Of a stretch of DNA of 64,000 nucleotides, positions 35,214 through 42,915 are shown in pieces. The DNA comes from Pseudoflavonifractor sp. An44 (GTDB lineage Bacteria; Bacillota; Clostridia; Oscillospirales; Oscillospiraceae). Position numbers and translations under genes: made by a program. The notes below the pieces were generated by a model that had not been told where the DNA came from, ran no database searches, and was given only the letters and a program-made list of their open reading frames with translations. Numbering within the stretch: position 1 is the first letter of the stretch; every line of letters begins with the position of its first letter. The DNA lies in assembly GCF_002161675.1 (NCBI RefSeq), contig NZ_NFIH01000001.1:124001-188000 (forward strand). Reading direction: 5' to 3'.

Positions 35214-35846
35214 TCATTTCTCACGTTCAAATACCACCGTGCCGCATTCGTAGGGGTGGTCATAAATCATGACATCTTTTCCACCTGTTTTGTACGTCAA
35301 AAGTTTCCAGACAATCAGGAAATCTCCACAGCCTGCAAAGAGCATAACTTCAGACAGAAGAAATAGCAGGTCGGACTTCAAAACAACAGAAGCAACAGCC
35401 ATTCCAAATCCTAGAATGAATGTTGGCATCAATCCCCCAAGAACATATTGCCATCTTTTCAACGGTTCCCCGCAGGTACAGTATGGGGTAAGAGCACTCC
35501 AAATCACCCCGAATGCGATCGACCTCAGGTGGTCTTTTGCAAAAAACCCCCACGTGAGCCCGTGTATCACCTCATGTAAAACAATCAGGACAATCAACAG
35601 AGGAAGGAAACTCCATCCGATATGAAAGGACAAAATATCTCCCGAAAATTTAGTGCAGAGATATATCACTCCAACAATCACACAGAATGGCAGCATAACC
35701 AGAGGCCCCACAACATTGGCGAAAACAACCCCCACAGTCAGGTCCTGCCTACGATAACCTTCTGCACTCATTTTTTGAGAAATCTGTTCCAATCGTGCTT
35801 TTCGTTCCTGCTCTTTACGCGTTAGTTTTCGTTCCTGTTTTTGCAT
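35214..35846 (-). CDS. DUF3267-type membrane metalloprotease-like protein
   Basis: 210 residues with four to five membrane helices and HEVIHG (about residue 93), the HExxH zinc motif of the DUF3267 zincin-like family, plus GCGDFLIVW near the end. The N terminus is a charged, coiled-coil-like segment. AT-rich and inserted between the pilus cluster and the ICE operon. DUF3267 proteins resemble site-2 proteases; substrate unknown. Confidence 0.8.
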   Translation of the reverse strand: MQKQERKLTRKEQERKARLEQISQKMSAEGYRRQDLTVGVVFANVVGPLVMLPFCVIVGVIYLCTKFSGDILSFHIGWSFLPLLIVLIVLHEVIHGLTWGFFAKDHLRSIAFGVIWSALTPYCTCGEPLKRWQYVLGGLMPTFILGFGMAVASVVLKSDLLFLLSEVMLFAGCGDFLIVWKLLTYKTGGKDVMIYDHPYECGTVVFEREK

Positions 35847-35889
35847 GAACCGTTCCTCCTAATTGGAGCTTGATGTTTGCCTCAGAATA

Positions 35890-36771
35890 TCACAGACTAC
35901 TCTTGCTGTAAACTGCTTTTCTCCGCTTAACCCACCAGAGCCCCACCGGCACAACCACCGCCAGCATGGCAAGGTAAATGCCAAATCCGATGCACAGAGC
36001 TGTGCGGTATTCGCTCCACCAACTGCTTTCGTGGTTCTTAGTCTCTGCGGCTGGAATCGCTGAGTCCTCCGCTGTCCACTCCGTCCGGGTGCCACGCACC
36101 AGCAGACGGTGGGAGTTCACGCCGTAAGGAGTGCAGGTGAGCAGGGTCACATAGTCGCCCTGCGGATCAATTTCAATCTGACTCACATCGTCGGGAAGCA
36201 CCACAGAAATCTGGTCCACCTCATAGGCCAGAGTTTCGTCCAGCACCCGCAGGAAGAACACATCACCTTGTGTGAGCTGATCTAGGTCGGAGAGGAGACG
36301 GGATGAGGCCAGTCCGCTGTGACCAGCTAGAACTGCATGGCTTCCTGTACCTCCCACCGGCAGGGAACTGCCCTCCACCACCCCCACACCGGCGGTGAGG
36401 GTGGTGGACTGAGTTCCGTAGTACACGGGGAGAATCACGTCGATGGCGGGAATCTCCAAGGTGGCCAGCATCCCGCCTCCGGTGGGGTCTAGGGCGGTGA
36501 GAATATCCTCGTCCGGGGCTGGGGCTCCGGAGACAGAGAATCCGGCAATGGAACAGCTCTGCTCCAGCAGATCCCGGTTATAGGCTTGGGCCAGCCCCAG
36601 GGCTTGTTGGGTGGCCTGGTTGTCCAACACCTCCACCGCCGTCTCATATTCCGTGATGACCTGGGAGCGGCTTTGCCCCGAAAGCCAGTTGCTGGCCATG
36701 GGGTAGAGCATCATCCCCACAGCCAGCACACAGCCCAGCCCCAACAAAAGGGACACTTTACTTCTTTTCAT
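35890..36771 (-). CDS. srtC: class C sortase (pilin polymerase)
   Basis: 293 residues: an N-terminal helix, a lid segment with LDPTGGG, the sortase core with His (VLAGHSGL, about 150), Cys (TLLTCTPYG, about 215) and Arg (SHRLLVRG), and a C-terminal helix plus basic tail. This two-anchor form with a lid is the pilus-building class C. ATG at 36,771 (GGAAGG upstream) overlaps the pilin gene stop, so it serves the pilin directly upstream. Confidence 0.92.
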   Translation of the reverse strand: MKRSKVSLLLGLGCVLAVGMMLYPMASNWLSGQSRSQVITEYETAVEVLDNQATQQALGLAQAYNRDLLEQSCSIAGFSVSGAPAPDEDILTALDPTGGGMLATLEIPAIDVILPVYYGTQSTTLTAGVGVVEGSSLPVGGTGSHAVLAGHSGLASSRLLSDLDQLTQGDVFFLRVLDETLAYEVDQISVVLPDDVSQIEIDPQGDYVTLLTCTPYGVNSHRLLVRGTRTEWTAEDSAIPAAETKNHESSWWSEYRTALCIGFGIYLAMLAVVVPVGLWWVKRRKAVYSKSSL

Positions 36772-38698
36772 CCAGCTCACCCTTCCGCTTCCAGAAGCGA
36801 AGGGCGATGCACCCGGTGAGCATCCCGCTGACCAGCACGATGCCCACCACAGTGGTCACCATGGTGCCCTTGCCGCCAGTCTTCGGCAGGTCAAATCCAC
36901 GGGTGTTGAGCACAGTCAGGGGAACCAGGGCATTGCCACTGTCCCCCATGGCCTCCATGGTGGCGGAATAGCCGTCCACGGTGGCGGTGGCAGTGAGGGT
37001 CCCCACCTGCACACCGGGGGTGTACTTGGTGTGGATGTCCACGGTGATCACATCTTCCAGCAGGGTGTAGCCAGCATCGGTCTGGGTCTCCGTGAGCTGA
37101 TAGGTGTCCTCCTCCAGGCCATACAGATACAGGTGGCCGCTCTCATCAGGGGTCATGCGGGTGGCCTCGTCCACGTTGGTGGTGGTTCCGGTGGCGTAGT
37201 ACACACCCTTGGCAGGGTTGGCCTCTGCCACCACATAGTAGTTTCCGGTGACGTTGGTCACGTTCTGGGCAATGAACCGGACGGCGTCAAAGTTGGTGCC
37301 TCCGGCGGAGAACTTCTTGGTGAGGTGGATGCCATAGCTGTACACCTTGGCTTCATCGGTGAGGGTGTCCATATAGTCCTGGCTGGTGCGCTTCCAGGTG
37401 AGGGTAACGGTGTTGGGGTTGCCCTTGTCGCCCAGGATCATGTCCTTGGTACTGTTGATCTTGGCAGTGTAGTACACCACACAGGTCCAGTCGGAGTACC
37501 ACCCTTCCTGCTGGCTGTTGTCCACGGGGGTGTTGATGCGTTTCAGGCCCGCTTCATTGAACTGAAGGGTCATCCTGGTGGCGCCACCATCAGTATCGGA
37601 GTAGGACACATCAAAATAGGTGCCCTGTCCCTTTTCGTTGCACTCCCAGGTCTCCACAGCGTTGGCCCCCTGGGTAGCGGCGGCACCGGACGTGGCCACG
37701 GTGTAGTCCTTCTTGGCCGCCTCATAGCTCTCATACCAACACACCATCACGTCGTTCCGGTTGTATTCCAGTCCAGGAGACAACACATCCTCGAAGCGGT
37801 ACTGGGTGAGCTGGGTGGCGTTGGAGGTGATGGTGGGCAGGGTGGACAGGTAGCGGTAGCCCATCACATCTCCGGTGCTGCCGGTGGCCACATCCCGGTA
37901 GCCCAGCCCGTCCATGTCTCCGGAGAAGCCGATGCCGTGGGCCAGGTCTGCCACCTCTTTCTCCAGGGTGGGGTTCCCGCTCTCGTTCTTGGGGTAGACA
38001 TGGACATCGTAGAACCAGCCGTCGGCTGTCTGGGTGTCTGTCATGGGCAGGGACACCAGGAAGGGGTTGACGGTGGAGGTGACATTCTCAGGCACCTTGG
38101 TTTCCACCACCAGATAGAGGCCAAGTTCCAGGCTGTCCACGGAAGTGGTGCCGGTAATGTCATCGGTGAGGGGCATAGCGGTGCCGCTGTGGTTGGCCTC
38201 CGCCTCCAGAGCATCCTTGGCGGACCGGCGGTTGGCTGTGAGCTGCCCCTCCAGGGCATCGATCAGGGTATCAGAGGTATACCAGGGGATGCCATCCTCG
38301 GTTTTCACCACGTTCTTCTCCGTGAGGCCCAGGGTGTCCCGCACGGCCTGGTTGTCCACCCCGTAGATGACCTGGACGGTGGCATTGGCGGCATTCTGAT
38401 CCGAGTACATGTCGATACCCCCCAGGCGCAGGTAGGTAAACTCCACACCGCCCAGGGTGTAGTCCTGAAGCATGGTCTCTGCCTCGTGGTTTCCCTTGCC
38501 GGTGGACACCAGCCCGCCGGTGCTCACCCCCGCCTGAGTGGCGGCGGTGAGGTCATACTTGGTGACAGTGAGACTGGCAGTGCGTCCATTGTTGATGGTG
38601 GCATCCTGGGGGGTATAGGCCAGGGCCGTTCCGGACAGGCCAAGGGCGGCACACAGGGCCAGACCCATGGCGGCAAAGCGATGCATCTTCTGTTTCAT
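36758..38698 (-). CDS. LPXTG major pilin, SpaA/FimA type
   Basis: 646 residues: signal peptide (ends near AYT, residue 28), pilin motif WFYDVHVYPKN (about 232, the Lys used for polymerisation), several Ig-like CnaB domains, an E-box YQLTETQTDAGY (about 555) for an internal isopeptide bond, and the LPKTGG wall-sorting motif followed by a helix and basic tail. Class C sortase joins the pilin Lys to LPKTG of the next subunit. It follows the tip adhesin gene by 15 bases. Confidence 0.93.
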   Translation of the reverse strand: MKQKMHRFAAMGLALCAALGLSGTALAYTPQDATINNGRTASLTVTKYDLTAATQAGVSTGGLVSTGKGNHEAETMLQDYTLGGVEFTYLRLGGIDMYSDQNAANATVQVIYGVDNQAVRDTLGLTEKNVVKTEDGIPWYTSDTLIDALEGQLTANRRSAKDALEAEANHSGTAMPLTDDITGTTSVDSLELGLYLVVETKVPENVTSTVNPFLVSLPMTDTQTADGWFYDVHVYPKNESGNPTLEKEVADLAHGIGFSGDMDGLGYRDVATGSTGDVMGYRYLSTLPTITSNATQLTQYRFEDVLSPGLEYNRNDVMVCWYESYEAAKKDYTVATSGAAATQGANAVETWECNEKGQGTYFDVSYSDTDGGATRMTLQFNEAGLKRINTPVDNSQQEGWYSDWTCVVYYTAKINSTKDMILGDKGNPNTVTLTWKRTSQDYMDTLTDEAKVYSYGIHLTKKFSAGGTNFDAVRFIAQNVTNVTGNYYVVAEANPAKGVYYATGTTTNVDEATRMTPDESGHLYLYGLEEDTYQLTETQTDAGYTLLEDVITVDIHTKYTPGVQVGTLTATATVDGYSATMEAMGDSGNALVPLTVLNTRGFDLPKTGGKGTMVTTVVGIVLVSGMLTGCIALRFWKRKGELDEKK

Positions 38699-38713
38699 AA
38701 TTCATTGTCCTCC

Positions 38714-40333
38714 TCATTTGTGTAATTGTCTCTTCTGATGCACGGCCAGCCCCGTGGCGCACAGGAAAGCCAGGGCCAGTCCGGCACTCATCAGCCAGAC
38801 GGCATAGCCTCCTGTGGCAGGCAGACGGTACACCAAGGTGTTGCGCAGGTCGTAGGTGAGATGGTAATAGTAGTTGGTGCCATTGCTGTAGTACACCTCA
38901 TCACTGGTGGTATCCTTAGCTCCGGCTGCCCCATAGGGCAGGGTGATGGTGACGGGCTGGGGCAAAAGCTGATAGCCTTCCTCTGTCTGGATTTCCCGCA
39001 AGGTGTAAGTTCCAAAGGGAATGTTGACCAGCTCCACCCGGCCCTGCGGGTCTGTGATCAGCGTGTCGGTGTCCTGTCCCTCCACAAACTGACCGTTCTG
39101 CACCACCAGAGCGGCATAGCGTCCATCTGCCTGCTGGCTCCAGGTCACCACATTTCCCTGGTTATCCAGCAGTTGGAGCTTCACTCCAGACAGGTCCTGG
39201 TCTCTTTGACCGGACTTGTGAATGGTGAGCATCCCCAACGGCTGGGTGCGCAGCTGCAAATAAAAAACCACCGGGTCTTGCACTCCGGTGGCTAAGGTCT
39301 GGCCCACACCGTTGGACCAGATGAGCAGGGCTCCTGTATTTTGGGGAACATCTTTCTGTACCGTTAGGGTAACAGGGTCAGTGATGCTCTGGGTGGTGGA
39401 AAAGGTGTAGGTGTTTCCCTGACGGGAAACGGTAATCCCGCTGGTGGAGGGGAAGGCGATGTCACAGCCGGTGTTGTTGGTATCTGTGAGGGTCACTGTG
39501 TATTTACCGCTGATGGCATCATACTGCATGGCATGGGCGGTCACGCTCCCGGCATCAGTGGATGCAAAACTGGGAACAGTGCGGTGCTGGGCCATTTGTG
39601 CCAGAATCCAGTCATAGCAGTTCTTGGCCGGATGTCCCTCAATCCACTTCACATAGTTGTCTGCCTCGATGGTTTTTCCTCCATAGGATAGAGCGGAAAT
39701 AGAGGTGGGGCTGGTGCGGATGCCGCTCTGGGCCTCCCAGATGATGATCTGGGTGGCAAAGGCAAAGTCGTCCACGTTAAAGGCGCATCCCACCTCACTT
39801 TCGGCGGGCATATAGCTGGGGTTCGCCGGGTTATAGCCGTAGAGCATGGCAAGCATAATGCCTTCACGGGCCGTGGGAGACAATAGTTTGAGATAGTCCG
39901 ATGTGCCAGCTTCTCCAGAGGTATAGTCTCCTCCGTCAAAGGCCTTACCGGACTCAATGCAGTAGGCCAGGGTGTTTCCCACATAGTACTTGTTGTTGGT
40001 GTAGCCACTGGCCTGTGTGCTGGTGATAATTATTTTGGTGCCGTCGCTGTAGTAGCGCATGAAGCTGAACTTCATCAGAGCGTACTTATGGCCGGTAATA
40101 GAGGTGTATGGCTCTCCCTCCCAGGTGTTGACCACCTGGCCGGGAGACCAGGCAGACATGGTGGCCAGCAAAGGCATTTCTTCCTCTGTGATAGCCTCAA
40201 CGGTGGGTTCGTCCGCCTCTGTCACTACCTCTTGGGACGGCTGTACTTCTGGTGGTGCCGCTGCTCCAGGCAGTACCGCAAGGCACAGGGCACTGCAGAG
40301 GACAACCGCGAATAGACGTCGAATACGTGTCAC
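38714..40333 (-). CDS. pilus tip adhesin with thioester domain
   Basis: 539 residues from GTG at 40,333 (AAGGGATG upstream): signal peptide, then a thioester domain with AYCIESGK (Cys about 125) and QIIIWEAQSG (Gln about 200), which form the Cys-Gln thioester used to bond covalently to host or substrate surfaces. An FctA/CnaB-like domain with HKSGQRDQDLSGVKLQLL and an LREIQTEEGYQL E-box follow, then LPATGG, a helix and a basic tail. Such proteins sit at pilus tips. Cargo of the ICE; likely aids attachment in the gut or cell-cell contact during mating. Confidence 0.9.
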   Translation of the reverse strand: MTRIRRLFAVVLCSALCLAVLPGAAAPPEVQPSQEVVTEADEPTVEAITEEEMPLLATMSAWSPGQVVNTWEGEPYTSITGHKYALMKFSFMRYYSDGTKIIITSTQASGYTNNKYYVGNTLAYCIESGKAFDGGDYTSGEAGTSDYLKLLSPTAREGIMLAMLYGYNPANPSYMPAESEVGCAFNVDDFAFATQIIIWEAQSGIRTSPTSISALSYGGKTIEADNYVKWIEGHPAKNCYDWILAQMAQHRTVPSFASTDAGSVTAHAMQYDAISGKYTVTLTDTNNTGCDIAFPSTSGITVSRQGNTYTFSTTQSITDPVTLTVQKDVPQNTGALLIWSNGVGQTLATGVQDPVVFYLQLRTQPLGMLTIHKSGQRDQDLSGVKLQLLDNQGNVVTWSQQADGRYAALVVQNGQFVEGQDTDTLITDPQGRVELVNIPFGTYTLREIQTEEGYQLLPQPVTITLPYGAAGAKDTTSDEVYYSNGTNYYYHLTYDLRNTLVYRLPATGGYAVWLMSAGLALAFLCATGLAVHQKRQLHK

Positions 40334-40364
40334 TTCTTTCACATCCCTTCGAAATTTTAAGATC

Positions 40365-40415
40365 ACCTGGCTGAACAAGACTCTTGGTCTTCTCTTCTTA
40401 CTTGTTCAGCCAGGT
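40365..40415 (-). promoter_or_regulatory. 15-bp perfect inverted repeat in the leader of the pilus operon
   Basis: ACCTGGCTGAACAAG and its exact complement, 21-base spacer, lie 30 bases upstream of the tip adhesin start. As RNA it forms a strong hairpin without a T run; as DNA it is a candidate operator. A smaller CTTTCAGC/GCTGAAGG repeat follows at 40,425-40,443. The 180-bp gap to parB holds no gene. Confidence 0.55.
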
Positions 40416-40513
40416 ACTTCTACCTTTCAGCCTAGCTGAAGGGGGAGAGTGTGAGAGGGGGAAACAATGCCCCTCCGAAAAGGACGCACCTCCCCCCTGG
40501 CGTCCTGAATGAC

Positions 40514-41452
40514 TCATCTTCCCCGGTCCTTCTGCCACTCCAAAAAGCGGTTGTAGTGCTCAAGGGCCTTGCAGATGAAATCCTCTGTCTGACTGTACGG
40601 CACCGACTTGGGAATCAGTGGCCGCAGTCGCTCCGCCCGGAAGGTGTACTTTTCCTTCTGATTAGGCTTTTCTTCCCCCATGATGGACTCGATGACCTCC
40701 GGGCTCAGCTTGCCGTTTTTGGAAAACTCCTTCATCTTGATGGCTTGTGCCAGGGACGGCGTTGCGTCCGCACACGCCATGGCATCTGCCAACACCTTCT
40801 GTTCCCCTGCCGTCAGATAGGACAGCTCCACCGCAGGACGGAAGGCAATCTTGCCTTCGTCCACCATTTGGAGGATGGTGGGAATCAGCTCGGTCAAGCG
40901 GATATAGCGATGAATTTGATTTCTACTGTCTCCTGTTTGCTGAGCAAGTTCTGAATCAGAACGTAAATTCGTCCCCACTGGGGACACATTTTCTTTGGGT
41001 GGTCTTCCCGCCTGCCGCTTCATAGCCTCCAGCCGCATTTTGTACGAGAATGCCTTTTCACTGGGCAGGATGGTGGAGCGCTGAAGATTGGACTCTACCA
41101 TCAGAATGATCGCTGAATCCCGGTCCAGTTCCTTGATTTCAGCTGGAATGGTGGTGATACCAGCCAGTTCGCAGGCCTTTCGCCTCCGGTGGCCGGACAC
41201 CAGCTCATACCGCCCATCTTCCTTCTGGCGCAGAGTCACCGGCGTAATGACGCCTCGTTCCTTAACGCTCTGCACCAGCTGATCCATATCCTCATCCAGG
41301 CGCACCTGGAAGGGATGGTTGGGAAAGTCGTCAATCTGCTCCAGTGGAATTTCATAGATATGGGGCAGACGCGCCTCCTTCCGACTGTCGTCGGTCATGA
41401 AAAGTTCATCGTACCCAGTCAGACCGAGATCGATGTGTTTCCTTGCGCTCAA
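40514..41452 (-). CDS. parB: ParB-family partition protein
   Basis: 312 residues. The N-terminal ParB nuclease-fold domain has IYEIPLEQIDDFPNHPF and the arginine motif GHRRRKAC (about residue 92), now known as a CTP-binding site; the middle helix-turn-helix includes SRNQIHRYIRL. It overlaps parA by 47 bases. ParA/ParB on an ICE helps keep the excised circle. TTG start. Confidence 0.92.
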   Translation of the reverse strand: MSARKHIDLGLTGYDELFMTDDSRKEARLPHIYEIPLEQIDDFPNHPFQVRLDEDMDQLVQSVKERGVITPVTLRQKEDGRYELVSGHRRRKACELAGITTIPAEIKELDRDSAIILMVESNLQRSTILPSEKAFSYKMRLEAMKRQAGRPPKENVSPVGTNLRSDSELAQQTGDSRNQIHRYIRLTELIPTILQMVDEGKIAFRPAVELSYLTAGEQKVLADAMACADATPSLAQAIKMKEFSKNGKLSPEVIESIMGEEKPNQKEKYTFRAERLRPLIPKSVPYSQTEDFICKALEHYNRFLEWQKDRGR

Positions 41453-42233
41453 GCTCTATCACCTCCTTGGTCAGCGCGTCATAACTCTGGGCCACTTTGC
41501 TGGTTTTGTCATGGGCAAAAATACTCTTCCCTTCGTTGCTGCACTCAGCGGCCCGGACAGAGTACGGAATTTCCGACTGAAATACCCGGAGGTTCTGCCC
41601 CACCGTGGATCGCAGAGATGCAATGATGGATTTTGCGTTGTTGGTACGGCTGTCCACCATGGTCAACAGAATGCCATCCATGGTCAGCCCCGGATTGATC
41701 TGCCGTTTCACCCGGGCAATAGACCGCATCAGCAGATTCAGGCCCTTGGTGGACAGGAAATTCGGCTGGGACGGTATGAGCACGCTGTCCGCAGCCACCA
41801 GTGCATTGATGGTCATCATCCCAAGAGACGGCATACAATCGATCAAAATATAATCGTAGTGCTTGCGTAGGTGGCTGACATGACTTTTCAACACATACTC
41901 TCGGCTCATGGTGTTTACCAGGTTGACCTCAATACCAGACAACTCAATGTTAGCGGGAATAAAGTCCACACCTTCGGCATGGTGATGCACCCCGCACTCC
42001 ACGGGAACCGACTCTTCCTCCATGACCTTCTGCAAAATCGTTGCCAGAGATACCGGCAAGTCGTCCGGCTGCTTGAGGCCAAGGCTCACGGATAAGCTGC
42101 CCTGGGGATCCGCATCCAGCAAAAGGACTCGATACCCCTGACGGGCCAGCCCTACACCCAGATTGACGGTGGTGGTGGTTTTCCCCACACCGCCCTTTTG
42201 ATTGGTAATAGCAATTACCTTACACTGTTCCAT
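41406..42233 (-). CDS. parA: ParA-family ATPase (Soj-like)
   Basis: 275 residues with the deviant Walker A KGGVGKTTTTVNLG (residues 13-26), LLLDADPQGSLS and LIDCMPSLGMMTINAL (Walker B). It is the first gene of the ICE from its right end and pairs with parB. The 450-bp leader upstream is structured. Confidence 0.95.
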   Translation of the reverse strand: MEQCKVIAITNQKGGVGKTTTTVNLGVGLARQGYRVLLLDADPQGSLSVSLGLKQPDDLPVSLATILQKVMEEESVPVECGVHHHAEGVDFIPANIELSGIEVNLVNTMSREYVLKSHVSHLRKHYDYILIDCMPSLGMMTINALVAADSVLIPSQPNFLSTKGLNLLMRSIARVKRQINPGLTMDGILLTMVDSRTNNAKSIIASLRSTVGQNLRVFQSEIPYSVRAAECSNEGKSIFAHDKTSKVAQSYDALTKEVIELERKETHRSRSDWVR

Positions 42234-42680
42234 TTCTTTCCCCCCTTTCCATTCATATTAGGTCTCTTGACCCACCGAAACGCAAAGAACATTTCTTTGC
42301 GCTTCGGTAGGTGCATTTCATTCGGCCACGCCCCCAAAATGCACAAAAGGAAATCAACAGGCGCTCGGCTGCTACCGAACTCATAGGCTCATCACCTCTG
42401 CCGGGTCCTCCGCCAGCTCCGTAGAGAAGTATCATAATGCCCTGTGCTTGTCATCGCCACCACCGGAGGCAATCCGGCTTCCCTCCGCTTCGGTTTCATC
42501 GCTCGTGTCTTTCGACCGTTTTGGCGCACCGGCGGACCAGGCTGGAAGATTCCTTCCACACAGGGAACGTACCTGTTGAATGTGTCTTCAATTTTCAAGG
42601 TACATGAGGGCCTTTTGCCCTTCACTTACCTACCGCACGGTTTGACTTACAAAACGAAAGCTAAACGCAGAAAATTTTTG
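42234..42680 (-). other. gene-free structured leader of parA
   Basis: No convincing gene. It holds a 16-bp inverted repeat with one mismatch (42,274-42,308, ACCGAAACGCAAAGAA and partner), a candidate operator or parS-like site. Open frames on both strands here have no ribosome sites and unusual composition. Confidence 0.5.
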
Positions 42681-42715
42681 AAAAGAAAAAATCCCGCCGA
42701 TCGCTCGGCGGGATT
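42681..42715 (-). terminator. rho-independent terminator at the ICE edge
   Basis: 11-bp perfect stem AATCCCGCCGA/TCGGCGGGATT, 4-base loop, followed on the minus strand by a T-rich tract (TTTTTTCTTTTC). The flanking TTTCGAATCCC on the minus strand resembles a tRNA T-loop, but no tRNA gene is present. Confidence 0.85.
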
Positions 42716-42753
42716 CGAAACCCAAAGACAGATTCACTTATGGCTATTCGGGC

Positions 42754-42792
42754 AAAAAAAATAGAGCCCCGTGAACCAAACGTTCACGGGGC
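42754..42792 (-). terminator. terminator of the greA-lysS operon
   Basis: 11-bp perfect stem GCCCCGTGAAC/GTTCACGGGGC, 5-base loop, then TCTATTTTTTTT on the minus strand, 120 bases past lysS. A short open frame (KFLRTVKEYEEWLRAP) ends in this stem and could be the tail of a lost gene. Confidence 0.9.
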
Positions 42793-42855
42793 CCTGAGCC
42801 ATTCTTCGTATTCCTTCACGGTGCGCAAGAATTTGCAGATTTCTTACACATGTCC

Positions 42856-42895
42856 TGGAGAAACCGTGGAGAAGATTGGAGAATTAATTGGAGAA
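42856..42895. repeat. four TGGAGAA direct repeats next to lysS
   Basis: TGGAGAA occurs at 42,856, 42,867, 42,877 and 42,889, spacing 11, 10 and 12 bp, about one helical turn each. Located in the 120 bp between lysS and its terminator, they resemble arm-type binding sites of a tyrosine integrase and may mark the ICE end. Confidence 0.5.
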
Positions 42896-42915
42896 TCCGG
42901 GTTAAATCGGGATTC

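Larger units (their letters stand above)
11029..42900. mobile_element. integrative and conjugative element, right-hand part
   Basis: A continuous set of ICE genes runs from the parA/parB end (42,233) through the relaxase, coupling protein and type IV secretion genes to the CHAP hydrolase (11,029). The right end is placed between the terminator at 42,754 and the lysS stop at 42,916, where four TGGAGAA repeats lie. The left end and an integrase are not in the window; BREX at 1-10,933 is probably inside the element. A Tn4451-type transposon and a pilus locus are nested in it. The coordinates given are approximate. Confidence 0.8.

Noticed and set aside
37031-38725. 564-codon frame opposite the pilin gene
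   Set aside because: Antisense to a clear LPXTG pilin; Gly/His/Val-rich without motifs.
40365-40415. Inverted repeats as an invertible promoter for the pilus
   Set aside because: The 21-base spacer is too short for an invertible promoter and no invertase gene lies nearby.
42681-42725. Possible tRNA 3' end (T-loop-like TTTCGAATCCC)
   Set aside because: No acceptor, D-arm or anticodon arm can be built around it; the pairing is that of a terminator.
42392-42764. Open frames upstream of parA on both strands
   Set aside because: No ribosome sites, no domain, and they cross a terminator; treated as leader DNA.
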